Shown here: piece by piece, positions 13,004 to 24,590 of the stretch
How the letters are laid out: every line of letters starts with the position of its first letter
How positions within the stretch are numbered: the first letter of the stretch is position 1
DNA from: Warburgia ugandensis
Taxonomy: Eukaryota; Streptophyta; Magnoliopsida; Canellales; Canellaceae
DNA: 64,000 nucleotides
Assembly (NCBI GenBank): GCA_035236585.1
Contig: CP141127.1
Coordinates: 51,582,001-51,646,000, forward strand
Reading direction: 5' to 3'
Notes under the pieces: generated by a model
Database searches by the model: none
Seen by the model: only the letters and a program-made list of their open reading frames with translations
Told to the model about the DNA's origin: nothing
Program-made: the position numbers and the translations under genes

Positions 13004-14838
13004 GCCATTCTGGAGGTTTCTCCACCACCATTCAATGGCAGTAAGAACCCATTCCAAAACCCTCTTCTAGCTCTATAAATAGAGCGCTTGGGCGCCTCTA
13101 ATGGCAGCCCAAAAGCTTGGGAAAAACCCATCGTGGAGAAGCAAATAAGAGGAGAAAACATGCGAAAAACCCTGCCACGAACCAGGTATGCCCAAAACCC
13201 CTCCAAACCCGTCTCCCCCTTAGTCCTAGGCTAAGTTTTCCCAAGTTTTTGCATGAAAAATCATGCAAAAAGGGGCTCTAGGGAGCCACAAATGACCTAG
13301 GGACGGTGCTACTCAAACCATAAAATACCTGATCAAGGCCCTATCTACAGTGGGCATGACCCTTAAACCATAATAGTGGCGTAGGGCCACTAAACCTTTG
13401 TAAAACTAACTATACCAAGGCCCAATTAGGGACCTTAGGAGACCCTTAGGCATGGGTATGAACCCTTAATGCCTAAGTAGTGTGGTAAACTATTCTAAAA
13501 CTTATAGAAATAGGCCAAGCTAACCTTGTTCCGCCAAACCATGTTCAGGAGCATACGAGGACAAGGGGATTAGCGCGATCTAGCCAGGTAGGTTCTCTAT
13601 TGCTACTAGACTTTTTAAAAGAACCCATGATTGTTTTGAGAATGCATGTTTTAAGTTTAAGTTATATGACTTGTTTAGCATGACTTAATTTTATAAATGA
13701 ATTCAGCATGCATATGACAAATACATTATGCATAGACAGGTTTTACAAACAATTGCATATATTACATGATTTGTGAGCATTGAGTTTTTGAAAATTTGCA
13801 TGTCCTTGAGGGTTACCAAAAGACGTTGGAGTGCCCAAAAGACACTGGGTAGGCAGTTGTGAGGGACCCAAAGAGGACAGGTTTTTAAAAAGAGGTTTTT
13901 GCTTGTTTGATAGTATATGATTCCGGCTAGTAAGCTCGTGGGCTATGCCGAGAGGTCTGGGGTGGCCTCCCAGCCTCTACCACTATTAGGTGGAATGGGT
14001 ACCACACCCAAAAAGGGCATGTCCCTACGTCGACTGCATGTGGTACAGGGGGCTACCACTGGTGTCACGGCACTGGGTCGATGTGTCATATACCCCATGG
14101 AGGCTATAACCGAGTGTCCCTAGGTAGCCGGGGACCACGCGGCGGCGAGGTCGTGGGCATAGGGGGCCCTATGTTTTCGTGGATTTACTTGCATTGAATA
14201 TGGCATGACATAAGGTTGGTTGACCACACCATTTATCCATGAGTTGGATTCAGCTGAGCATTTTATGCATATCATTATGTTTATGATATATATATGATAC
14301 TTTTGACTTGGATTATGCGATTCTTTAAGTTGTCAGTATTCCAACAATGGTTTTTAATATCGATATTGAACATGAGTGTACAAACATGCACATGTTTTAA
14401 AGAGCATATGATTTTAAATATAGCATGCATTGTAAAACTGGTAGTGATAGACACCTACTCAGTATAGTATATACTCACCCAATCCTTAACATTTTTTAGA
14501 CACAAAGTAATCACTTAAGGACAGGATATACAGCGACAGACCCGTGATAGAGAACGTCCAAACTAAGTACAAGTGAGTAAACCCCTACCTTATCTTTCAG
14601 TGTTACTTGATTGTAGTTACTCTCTATAACTGAGGCTGTGACTAACACTTTCTTAGGAATAGAGTCAACTTAAAACTATACCATGGCTGTATGATTTGAA
14701 AATGTGTTTTGACACTCGGGGTTTTATACGAAAGATTACTTTCCAAAAAGAAAAAGAATTTCATGCATTTCATATTTCCAAAACAAGAGATCTCGCCTTT
14801 TCATCAAATTTGCATCATATAAAACCTGGGTTGTCACA
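13004..14838 (+). repeat. E1 5' LTR, second piece
   Basis: The E1 LTR continues in phase after the E2 insertion and runs to GGGTTGTCACA. It carries a TATA box at 13074-13081, the conserved gtaggt/tctatt block near 13590-13610 and the conserved near-palindrome around 14460-14476. It is somewhat shorter than the corresponding part of the 3' LTR. Confidence 0.92.
13074..13081 (+). promoter_or_regulatory. TATA box of E1 5' LTR
   Basis: TATAAATA within agctctataaatagagc. It follows a U3 region rich in short inverted repeats of the ccaccgcc and aggtttctcc type. E2 now separates it from the beginning of U3. Confidence 0.7.
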
Positions 14839-14840
14839 AT

Positions 14841-14856
14841 TGGTTTCAGAGCGCAG
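14841..14856 (+). other. E1 primer binding site
   Basis: TGGTTTCAGAGCGCAG lies two bases after the LTR end. It resembles the initiator tRNA-Met primer site (TGGTATCAGAGC). It fixes the element as plus-strand and marks the LTR boundary. Confidence 0.85.
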
Positions 14857-14979
14857 TTTAACATTACTCACAGCCCAGTTATGAGGAGAATAACTTATAA
14901 TCAAGTTTCATCCATGAAAGAGTAAGGGGTAATAGGATAACACATACTAAGGTCTTGTGAATTACCTTGTGATTTACAG

Positions 14980-15960
14980 ATGCCTAGAAAGAAAGGAAGC
15001 AATGCTCCAAGACCTAGAGCCCCACCAGTGGACTCCACTGGGTCGGGCAATGGGATGGCTGAATTATTCCAGCAATTTCTACAACATATGGGATAATACA
15101 TGAGTAGTCAAATCGAAACCCCTACCACCCGAGATCCTTCCCTTGATAAAGTAATAAATAGGACTGAGGTTCAGTTAGAAAGGTTTCAGAAATTAGCTCC
15201 CTCATTCACAGGAGAAGATGAAGCATCTACTGCTGAAAAATGGTTAATTGATATTGAAAAGATATTTAAAGCCATGAACATAGCTGAAGAAAGAAAAGTA
15301 CCCATGGTCACATTTGTGTTTAGGGGAGAGGCTACCTTTTGGTGGGAAACAGTGGAAAGGACTTATTTTGACCAGTAAGAAACAATAGGATGCGAAGAGT
15401 TTTAAAAGGTCATTAATGACAAATATTATCCTAAACACGTAAGAAAACAGAAAGAAAAGGAATTTATGGACTTAGAACAAGGGAACATGACTGTCCAACA
15501 ATATGAAAATAGATTCATTAGCCTCCGAAGATTTGCACCATGTGCTTGTGCTGATGAGTAAGATGCGGTAGAAAGATTTGTAGATGGGCTCAACCCAGGA
15601 CTCAGGAACAGAGTTCTAGGTTTCCAACCTTCCACCGTAGCCAAGGTAGTAGAGATGGCCTCCCTATATGAAATAAAGGAAGGAGACCATTTCAGTCATC
15701 TGGACCCAGACCACCTTTCAAGAAGTCGTTTGCAAACAAAGGAAAAAGGCCAGACTGGAAGACATGCCCTAGGTGTAACAGGAATAATTTAGGCAAACCA
15801 TGTCCCATTTTCAACATCACTTGCTATAGTTGTGGAGAATTAGGACATTTTGCTAATAATTGTCCTAAAAGGAAAGTTGAAGAGCGTAAAGAAGATCGGG
15901 TTCCAAGGAGCCAAGGACGTGTCTTTGCCCTCACTTCTAGTCAAGCCCAGGCTTCAAATG
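14980..15960 (+). pseudogene. gag: E1 gag remnant (capsid and CCHC zinc knuckle)
   Basis: The first plausible start is the ATG at 14980 (MPRKKG...), just downstream of the primer site. A capsid-like stretch at about 15130-15380 shows the retrotransposon-gag features LERFQKLAPSFTGEDE and a GEATFWWE-type motif. A nucleocapsid CCHC knuckle, CYSCGELGHFANNC, is encoded at 15822-15863, followed by basic residues. Gag would package the element RNA in cytoplasmic particles. The frame is broken; treat as fossil. Confidence 0.85.
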
Positions 15961-16425
15961 CAGTAGTTGAAGGTATTCTTTCTATCTATGATACACCTAT
16001 TAAAGTTCTATTCAATACAGGCTCCACTCATTCTTTCATTTCCCGGGAGTTTGCATCAAGCTTGAACATTGTACCACAGGACCTGGACTTCACTCTAGAA
16101 GTCATGACTCCTGTAGGCCAGGCACTTCCCACCTATTCTTATCTCTAGGATGTCCCCATTTTGACCAAGGATCATTTGCTACATGCCAATCTTATTCACT
16201 TAGATATGAATGACTTCGACATCATCCTAGGTATGGACTGGCTAGCCTTTCATCAAGCCTTTGTTAATTGCTGCCAGAAACGTGTCACTTTTACCCTACC
16301 TAATGGAGACACTTTCACCCTCCAAGGAAGAAAGGATTATACTAGAGCATGTGTTATTTCTTCCATGAAAGCAATTAAGCACATTCCTCAGGGATGCCCC
16401 TTCTTCTTAGCCAAGATTGAATCTG
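15960..16425 (+). pseudogene. E1 protease remnant
   Basis: A retropepsin-like region follows the zinc knuckle. A TGSTHSF-type active-site neighbourhood lies near 16018-16040, and the hallmark ILGMDWL of the domain's C-terminal part is at about 16225-16245. In plant chromoviruses the protease cuts the Gag-Pol polyprotein. The domain runs straight into the RT linker. Part of a broken element. Confidence 0.8.
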
Positions 16426-16429
16426 TCGA

Positions 16430-17810
16430 GAGTCCCCAACCAAAGCTAGAGGATGTCGAGGTAGTCCGAGAATTTCCTGACGTATTCCCTGAGGACTTAC
16501 CAGGGCTACCTCCACCAAGAGAAATTGAGTTTATCATTGACCTTATACTCGGTACTTCCTCCATTTCCAAAGCTCCTTACCGAATGGCTCCTGCAGAACT
16601 AAAAGAACTAAAGACCCAGTTACAGGAACTACTTGATAAAGGGTTCATACGACCTAGCGTATCTCCGTGGGGAGCTCCAGTCCTTTTTGTTAAGAAAAAG
16701 GATGGCTCCATGAGATTGTGCGTAGACTATCAGATGCTAAATAGGGTCACCATTAAGAATAAGTACCCCCTTCCCCGAATTGATGATCTTTTCGATCAAC
16801 TTCAGTCAGCTAGAGTCTTCTCTAAGATTGATCTACGATCCGGATACCATCAACTTCGAGTTAGAGAAGAAGATATTCCCAAGACAGCCTTCAGGACTCA
16901 ATACGGCCATTATGAATTCAGAGTGATGTCCTGTGGTTTAACAAATGCTCCAGCCACATTTATGGACCTCATGAATAGGGTGTTTAAGGAGTACTTAGAT
17001 AAATTCATCATAGTGTTTGTGGATGATATCTTGATATATTCAGAAACTCCTGAAGACCATAAGGAACATCTAAGGATAACATTAAACACCTTACGAGCAC
17101 ACAAGTTATATGAAAAATTCAGTAAGTGTGAGTTTTGGCTAGAAAAGGTTAATTTCTTAGGACACATTATTTCTCAAGATGGCATAGCAGTTGACCCCGC
17201 TAAGGTTGAATCAGTACAAAAATGGGAAAGACCTAAGACAATCACAGAAATAAGAAGCTTCTTAGGACTTGCCGGATATTACAGGAGATTCATCGAGGGT
17301 TTTTCACAAATTGCTTCACCTCTAACTAAGTTGACCAGGAAAGACACAAGATTTGAATGGACTGATAAATGTGAGGAAAGCTTCCAGGAACTAAAGAGAA
17401 GGTTAACTACAGCACCTGTCCTTACCTTACCTTCAGGAAGTGGCGAATTTGAGATATACAGCGATGCCTCGCAACAAGGACTAGGCTGCGTAGTTGCTTA
17501 TGCTTCTCGGCAACTCAAGAAGCATGAAGTCAATTACCAGACCCATGACTTGGAATTAGCGGCCATAGTCTTTGCCTTGCGAATCTGGAGACATTATTTA
17601 TATGGGGAAAAGTTTGAAGTTTTTACAGATCATAAGAGTCTTAAATATATCTTTTCCCAACAAGACTTAAACATGCGACAAAGAAGATGGATGGAATACT
17701 TAAAAGACTATGACTTCTCCATTCATTATCACCCTGGAAAAGCCAATGTGGTAGCCGATGCATTAAGTAGAAAAACCCAGGGGATGTGTGCATGTTTATT
17801 GACTAAGTGA
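16430..17810 (+). pseudogene. pol: E1 reverse transcriptase and RNase H region
   Basis: This lies within the longest open stretch of the window (16161-17810, 549 codons), which begins in the protease tail. RT features in order are the [13 protein letters not shown] linker, an [20 protein letters not shown] block, a [13 protein letters not shown] block and the FVDD catalytic box at 17016-17027 (about residue 286). The connection follows, with [12 protein letters not shown]. RNase H starts with EIYSDAS near 17451 (about residue 431) and continues through [10 protein letters not shown] to ADALSR. Block order and wording are those of chromoviral Ty3/gypsy pol. The enzyme copies element RNA into DNA and removes the RNA strand. 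The parent element is broken overall. Confidence 0.93.
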
Positions 17811-17989
17811 TGGAAGCTATTACAAGAAGTAATAACGTGGAAACCGGACATAAGTAAGCACAAGATCATTATGGTAGGTCTAACAATAAAATTGGCTGTT
17901 AATGAAAAGGTTAAGTAAGAACAGAAAGGAGATTCGGATATACAAGCTTTCATAGGAAAACCAAGGTTTACTAAAGGGGAAGATGGTAG

Positions 17990-18960
17990 TGTTTACATGC
18001 AAGGAAGATTAGTGGTACCGACTAATGAAGAATTAAGACAAGAAATCTTAAAGGAGGCTCATCGGTTTAAGTATACTATACACCCGGGAGGAACTAAGAT
18101 GTATCAAGACTTAAAGAGGCAATATTGGTGGGATGGTATGAAAAGAGACATAGGGGAATTTGTGGCAAAGTGTCTAACATGTCAACAAGTAAAGGCTAAA
18201 CATCAAAGACCTGCGGGATTGTTACAACCCCTTGAGTTACCCGAATGGAAATGGGACCATATTACCATGGACATCATCGTAGGGTTACCCAGGACATCTA
18301 AGGGTCATGACATGATCTGGGTAATTGTTGATAGATTGACTAAGACAGCCCATTTCCTTCGTATATGCCATACCCAATCCACTGACAGCCTATCTTAGCT
18401 ATACATCAAAGAGATAGCGAGTTTACATGGCATACCCCTTACTATTACTTCAAATAGGGATAGCCACTTTACTTCACAACTCTGGAAGTCCGTCAAAAAA
18501 TCCTTAGGATCTTCCTTGAACTATAGCACAGCCTTCCATCCACAGACTGATGGACAGTCAGAGCACACGATCCAGATAGTCGAAGATATGTTGCGAACCT
18601 GTGCCCTCGATTGGAAGCATAGCTGGGATGAAAACCTACCGGTAGTAGAGTTCGCATACAACAACAGCTTTCAGTGGAGCATTGGCATGGCTCCGTACGA
18701 GGCGCTCTATGGGAGACCCTGTCGATCACCCACCAGTTGGAGTGAAGTTGGAGAGTCCAGGGTGCTCTAGTCCGAGCTGGTGGAGCAATGCGCCGAGAAG
18801 GTCAAACTCACAAGGAGATACCTCCTCACAACTCAAACCCGGCAAAAGAGCTATGCTGATCAAAGGAGGAGACCATTAGAATTCGACATAGGAGAGCACG
18901 TTTTCCTGAAGATATCTCCCACTAAAGGAGTTATGCGGTTCAGTATCAAAGGCAAGCTTA
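17990..18960 (+). pseudogene. E1 integrase remnant
   Basis: The N-terminal HHCC zinc domain is visible at about 18055-18195 (EAHRFKYTIHPGG ... KCLTCQQVK). The catalytic core follows with WDHITMDIIVGLP, the IVDRLTKTAHF block and the FHPQTDGQSE block near 18530-18565. The integrase inserts the element DNA and makes the 5-bp target duplications seen here. Part of a broken element. Confidence 0.87.
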
Positions 18961-18969
18961 GTCCACGTT

Positions 18970-19304
18970 ACATAGGACCTTTTGAAATCTTGGAGAAAGT
19001 GGGAAAAGTGGCCTATAGGATCGCACTACCCCCTCAGCTATATGAAGTGCATAATGTATTCCATATATCTATGCTAAGGAGGTATGTGCCTGACCTTGCT
19101 CATGTCATTAACCAAGTACCCATAGAGTTGACGGAGGATCTCAAGCTAGAGACGAGACCAGTTGAGATTCTGGATCGTAAGAGTAAGAAGCTGCAGAACA
19201 AGGACATACACTTAGTTAAAGTTTCGTGGAGAAATGCGCACATGGAAGAAGAGACTTGGAAACCAGAGTCAGAAATGCGAGAAAAGTACCCCGAGATCTT
19301 TTGA
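18970..19304 (+). pseudogene. E1 integrase C-terminus: GPY/F module and chromodomain
   Basis: The open stretch 18780-19304 (174 codons) carries a GPF motif in YIGPFEILEKVG at about residues 64-75. A chromodomain of about 48 residues ends the protein (from about residue 127, nt 19158), with the typical core VKVSWRN followed by EEETWKPESEM and a terminal YPEIF. Chromodomains define the chromovirus clade and in Tekay/Del elements are thought to read heterochromatic histone marks. That would fit this element lying inside a satellite array. Targeting is inferred here, not shown. Confidence 0.9.
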
Positions 19305-19317
19305 CTGTATATATTGT

Positions 19318-19355
19318 AGAATTTTGGGGACAAAATTCCCCTGAGTGAGTAAGAA
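19318..19355 (+). other. E1 polypurine region
   Basis: Just after the coding end, gaattttggggacaaaattc is followed by a purine-rich run (gagtgagtaagaa, 19343-19355) touching the LTR start TGTAATG. It has the same design as the GAGGACGAAATTC motif next to the other elements. Confidence 0.8.
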
Positions 19356-21796
19356 TGTAATGACTCCATTTTTGTAACATTGAAATCCCAAGTTAGTAAT
19401 GAAAAGTTCACTTTTTGGAGATAAGGGTATTTTGGTCCTTTCACTATTCACCCTGACTAGACCCAGAAATTTGGTCCTAATAGTAGCACCCTTAGGTGTG
19501 TCTTGGAAAAAGGAATCCAACAAGACCAAAATCACTCGAAACGGAGTTAAAATGAGCAAGTTATGGCCCTTTGAAGTTCAAGGGCAAAAGTGTAATTTAC
19601 ATTAAAAACGGATTTCGCCTGAGAAACACAGGGGCCCATTTTGATACGGGCACCCCTCTTCTTCAACCTCCTGGAGGGTTCTAGAACGGCGGTGTTTAGG
19701 GGAGAAACCACCGCCATTCTAGAGGTTTCTCCACCGCCAATCAACGGCGGTAAGAACCCCCTCCAGAACCCTCTTCTAGCTCTATAAATAGAGCTCTTTG
19801 GTGCCTCTAATGGCACCCCAAAAGCTTGGGAAAAACCCATTGTGGAGAAGCAAACAAGAGGAGAAAATGTACGAAAAACCAGGCCACGAACCAGGTATGA
19901 CCAAACCCCACAAAGGACCCAGGGATGGTCCTTGGGGCGCACTGGTTTGACAAGGTCAGACCAGGGCATCCTTAGGACGCCCAGGTCCCTGTCAAACCAA
20001 AACGCACACCGTGCATGGAGAAAACCCGACTGGTGCGTACGTGGACATGCCTGCAGATGAGAATCATAGGCGAAAGTCCAGTGCTTCGGCAGACGCGCCC
20101 ACTGGGGCGCACGCCCCTGACGCGGGACGCGTTAGTGTCCCAAGGAAACCTCTTAAAGGTCTTCTATGTACACCTGGTACTAAAAAGCCTATAACTTGAG
20201 TTCTAGGACTCCGATTGAGGCACCGCGAAAGGCGTTGTGTTTGTATTGATGACTCGGACACACTCAAACTATAAAATACCTAATCAAGGCCCTATCTAAG
20301 GTAGGCATGACCCTTAAATCATAATAGTGGTGCAGGGCCACAAAACCTTTGTAAAACTAACTATACCAAAGCCCAATTAGGGACCTTAGGAGACCCTTAG
20401 GCATGGGAATGAACCCTTAATGCCTAAGTAGTGTGGTAAACTATTCTAAAACTTATAGAAATAGGCCAAGCTATCCTTGTTCCCCTAAACCATGTTCAGG
20501 AGCATACGAGGACAAGGGGATTAGCGCGATCTAGCCAGGTGGGTGCTCTATGGCTACTAGACTTTTTAAAAGAACCCATGAATGTTTTGAGAATGCATGT
20601 TTTAAGTTTAAGTTATATGAGTTTTTTAGCATGACTTAATTATATAAACAAATTTAGCATGCATATGACAAATACATTATGCATAGACATGTTTTGCAAA
20701 CAATTGCATATATTGCATGATTGGTGAGCATTGAGTTTTTGAAAAATTGCATGTCCTTAAGGGTTACCAAAAGATGCTGGAGTGCCCAAAAGACACTGGG
20801 TAGGCAGTTGTGAGGAACCCAAAGAGGACAGGTTTTGAAAAAGAGGTTTTTGCTTGTTTGATCGTATATGATTTGGGCTAGTAAGCTCGTGGGCGCTATG
20901 CCAAGAGGTCTGGGGTAGCCTCCCAGCCTCTACCACTATTAGGTGGAATGGGTACCACGCCCAAAAAGGGCATGTCCCTACGTCGACTGCATGTGGTACA
21001 GGGGGCTACCACTGGTGTCACGGCACTGGGTCGATGTGTCATATGCCCTGTGGAGGCTATGACCGAGTGTCCCTAGGTACCCGGGGACCACACGGCGGCG
21101 AGCTCATGGGCATAGTGGGCCCTATGTTTTCGTGGATGTACTTGCATTGAATATGGCATGACATAAGGTTGGTCGACCATACCATACCATATATCCATGA
21201 GTTGGAGTTTGCTGAACATTTTATGCATATCATTATGTTTGTGATATATATATGATACTTTCGACTTGGATTATGCAATTCTTTAAGTTGTCAGTATTCC
21301 AACAATGGATTTTAATATCGATATTGACCATGAGTGTACGAACATGCACATGTTTTAAAGTGCATATGATTTTAAACATAGCATGCATTGTAAAACTAGT
21401 AGTGATAGACGCCTATTGGGTATAGTATATACTCACCCAATCCTTAACATTTTTCAGACACAAAGTAAACACTTAAGGACAGGATATATGGCGACAAACC
21501 CGTGATAGAGAATGTCCAAACTAAGTACAAGTGAGTAAACCCTTACCTTATCTTTCAGTGTTACTTGATTGTAGTTACTATCTATAATTGAGGCTGTGAC
21601 TAACACTTTCTGGGGAACAAAATCAACTTAAAACTACGCCATGGCTGTATGATTTGAAAATGTGTTTTGACACTCGGGGTTTTATACAAAAGATTACTTT
21701 CCAAAAAGAAAAAGAATTTCATGCATTTCATATTTCTAAAACAAGAGATCTCGCCTTTTTATCAAATTTGCATCATATAAAACCAGGTCGTTACAC
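19356..21796 (+). repeat. E1 3' LTR (type A U3), uninterrupted, 2441 bp
   Basis: Runs from TGTAATGACTCC to GTCGTTACA and then the CACGT duplication. U3 holds a satellite-like block at about 19505-19645. A perfect 9-bp inverted repeat follows (GGAGAAACC 19701-19709, GGTTTCTCC 19724-19732). The TATA box is at 19783-19790. Downstream are a GC-richer leader, the gtgctctat..ctactagact block near 20550 and a near-palindrome gggtata-gta-tatactc at 21418-21434. It is the best local reference for this LTR family. Confidence 0.93.
19783..19790 (+). promoter_or_regulatory. TATA box of E1 3' LTR
   Basis: TATAAATA in tctataaatagagctc, about 430 bp into the LTR. It separates the satellite-like U3 from the leader. 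Confidence 0.7.
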
Positions 21797-24173
21797 ACGT
21801 CTCCCCCAAGAAAGAAGGTAGGCTATCACGCTACCCACCTCCAGTCACAGTTCGTTACGTTGAGAAATAATGTAGCTACCTAAATTATAAAGTCCTATTT
21901 GGAAGATTGGATTGACCAACAAGATGAATGTCTTATTAATTTTAATTTTACAAGATAGAATTTGTTGACAATATTCATGTAATTACATTCTATTCAAAAA
22001 ATGAGTCCAATAACACAAAGAACATTGAAAATGGAGTTCGGATGAAAAAGTTATGAACATTTGAATATGAAGGGCATTTTAGAAATTAAAATAAGGATTC
22101 AAAATGCATGGGGCCATTTGAATATGAAGGGCACTTTTGAAGATGAAGGGCATTTAAGTGATTAAGAGATAAAAAAAAATAGGATTCAAAATTTGCATCC
22201 ATTTTGATAACAACACCCTCCCTTTGTCTTTGCATCTGCACCAAATTGTGCAGGGAAAGATGATAGGCCGCCGCGCTGCCCACCTTTTGTCACTGTTTGC
22301 AGCGTTGGGAAGTAATGTAGCTACCCCAATTTTAACGTCCTATTTGGAAGATTGGATTAAATACGAGGATGAATGTTTTGTAACGATTGAATTAAGAATT
22401 TGTTAATGGAATCCAACGGCTCAAAGAACACTAAAAACACAGTTCATATAAAAAATTAATGAGCATTTGATGTCGAAGGTCATTTTGGTAATCAAAAGAT
22501 TCAAAAAAAAAAAAAGGAGTCAAAATGTTGGGAGCATTTTGATGATGACACCCTCCCTCCATCTCACATCTCCCCCAAGAAAGAAGGTAGGCTATCGCGC
22601 TACCCACCTCCAATCACAGTTTCTTATGTTGCGAAATAATGTAACTACCTAAATTATAAACTCCTATTTGGAAGATTGGATTGAACAGGACGATGAATGT
22701 CCTATAAATTTTAATTTAGAAGATAGAATTTGTTGATAATATTCACATAATTACATTCTATTCAAAAAATGGAGTCCAATGTCACAAAGAACACTGAAAA
22801 TGGAGTTCGGATGAAAAAGTTATGAACATTTTAATATGGAGGGCATTTTTGAAATGAAATAAGGATTCAAAATGCATGGGACCATTTGAATATGGAGGGC
22901 ACTTTTAAAAATGAAGGGAATTTAAGTAATTAAAATTTAAAAAAAAGGATTCAAAATGTATGCGGCCATTTTGATAACAACACCCTCCCGTTGTCTCTAC
23001 ATCTGCACCCCATTGCACAGGGAAAGTTGATAGGCAGTCACGATCCCCCCCTCTTGTCACTGTTTGCCGCATTGGGACGTAATGTAACTACCACAATTTG
23101 AAGGTCCTATTTGGAAGATTGGATTAAATAGGAAGATGAATGTTTTATAAAGATTGAATTAAAAATTTGTTAATGGAATCCAACGGCTCAAAGACCGCTG
23201 AAAATAGCGTTCGTATAAAAAATTTATGAGCATTTGATTTTGAAGGTCATTTTGGTAATCAAAAGATTGAAAAAAAAAAAAAGGTATCAAAATGTAGGGA
23301 GCATTTTGATGATGACACCATCCCTCCATCTCACGTCTCCCCCAAGAAATAAGGTAGGATATGACGCTACCCACCTGCAGTCATAGTTTGTTACTTTGAG
23401 AAATAATGTAACTACCAAAATTATAAAATCCTATTTGGAAGATTGGATTGAATAGGAAGATGAATGTCTTATAAATGTTAATTTTAAAAGATAGAATTTG
23501 TTGATAATATTCACATAATTATATTCCATTCAAACATTGGAGTCCAATGTCACAAAGAACACTGAAAATGGAGTTCGGATGAAAAAGTTATGAACATTTG
23601 AACATGTAGGGCATTTTAGAAATTAAAATAAGGATTCAAAATGCATGGGGCCTTTTGAATATGAAGGGCACTTTTAAAGATGAAGGGCATTTATGTAATT
23701 AAAAGGTAAAAAAAGGGATTCAAAATACATGCACTCATTTTGATAACAACACCCTCCCTTTGTCTCTGCATCTGCACCACATCTGCAGCCCATTGCGAAG
23801 GGAAAGATGGTAGGCGGTTGTGATGCCCACCTCTTGTCACTGTTTGCAGCATTGGGAAGTTATGTAACTACCACAATTTGAAGGTCCTATTGGGAAGATT
23901 GGATTAAATACGAGGATGAATGTTTTGTAAAGATTGAATTAAAAATTTGTTAATGGAATCCAACGGTTCAAAGAACACTGAAAACAGAGTTCATATAAAA
24001 AACTAATGAGCATTTGATGTCGAAGGTCATTTTGCTAATCAAAAGATTCAAAAAAAAAAAAGGTATAAAAATGTAGGGAGCATTTTGATGATGACACCCT
24101 CCCTCCATCTCACGTCTCCCCCAAGAAAGAAGGTAGGCTATCATGCTACCCACCTCCAGTCACAGTTTGTTAC
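21797..24173. repeat. Satellite array, segment 2 (about 3 units)
   Basis: The array resumes in the middle of the half-unit interrupted by E1 (cgtctcccccaagaaagaag). Anchors lie near 22541, 23308 and 24087, spaced 767-779 bp. Subtracting E1 and one target copy, the step from 3871 to 22541 is 768 bp. E1 therefore inserted cleanly into a pre-existing array. It ends at the GTTAC target of E3. Confidence 0.95.
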
Positions 24174-24582
24174 TGTAATGCCCTAGCAATTTACGCTATT
24201 TTTATGAAAAATTGGACATTTTATGGAAACTAAACTCTGTTGAATGTTTCACTTTAGTTAACATTGTAAACGAAGGAATTTTTAAGGAAACTTGGTACCA
24301 TTAGATTCTACTCGAAAAATGGAATCCAACCCCTCAAAAATCACCCAAAATGGAGTTAGTATGAAGAAGTTACGGACATTTAAAGATCAGGGGCATATCT
24401 GTAATTTAAACAGACCACGTTTAAACGAAAAAGGACAAAAAACGCAGGGGGCCGTTTTGATAATGGCACCCCCTATCATCTTCAACCTCAAGAACCCTCC
24501 AAAAAGCCCTTGTTCACGATTTCTCAAGAAAACCCCAGGGGAAAGGGCAGCACCGCCATTGAGGGGCATCGCCTTCTCCCCC

Positions 24583-24590
24583 TATAAAAA
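24583..24590 (+). promoter_or_regulatory. TATA box of solo LTR E3
   Basis: TATAAAAA in ccctataaaaagcccc, the type B counterpart of the TATAAATA box of type A LTRs. A gtaagc stretch resembling a splice donor follows at about 24811 (cccaggtaagcc). Confidence 0.65.

Larger units (their letters stand above)
3900..21796 (+). mobile_element. E1: Ty3/gypsy chromovirus, Tekay/Del type, broken, with E2 nested in its 5' LTR
   Basis: The element begins TGTAATGACTCC and ends GTCGTTACA. It is flanked by the 5-bp target duplication CACGT (3895-3899 and 21797-21801). Without the nested E2 and its duplicated target it is about 9.1 kb. Parts in order: 5' LTR (3900-4256 and 13004-14838), primer binding site, gag, protease, reverse transcriptase, RNase H, integrase, chromodomain, polypurine region and 3' LTR (19356-21796). 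The gag-to-integrase order with a C-terminal chromodomain is typical of Tekay/Del chromoviruses, which are thought to be steered to heterochromatin. Over the first 357 bp the two LTRs differ at about 26 sites (about 7%), so the insertion is old, probably several million years. The coding region is broken, with roughly five to ten disabling changes. Confidence 0.95.
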
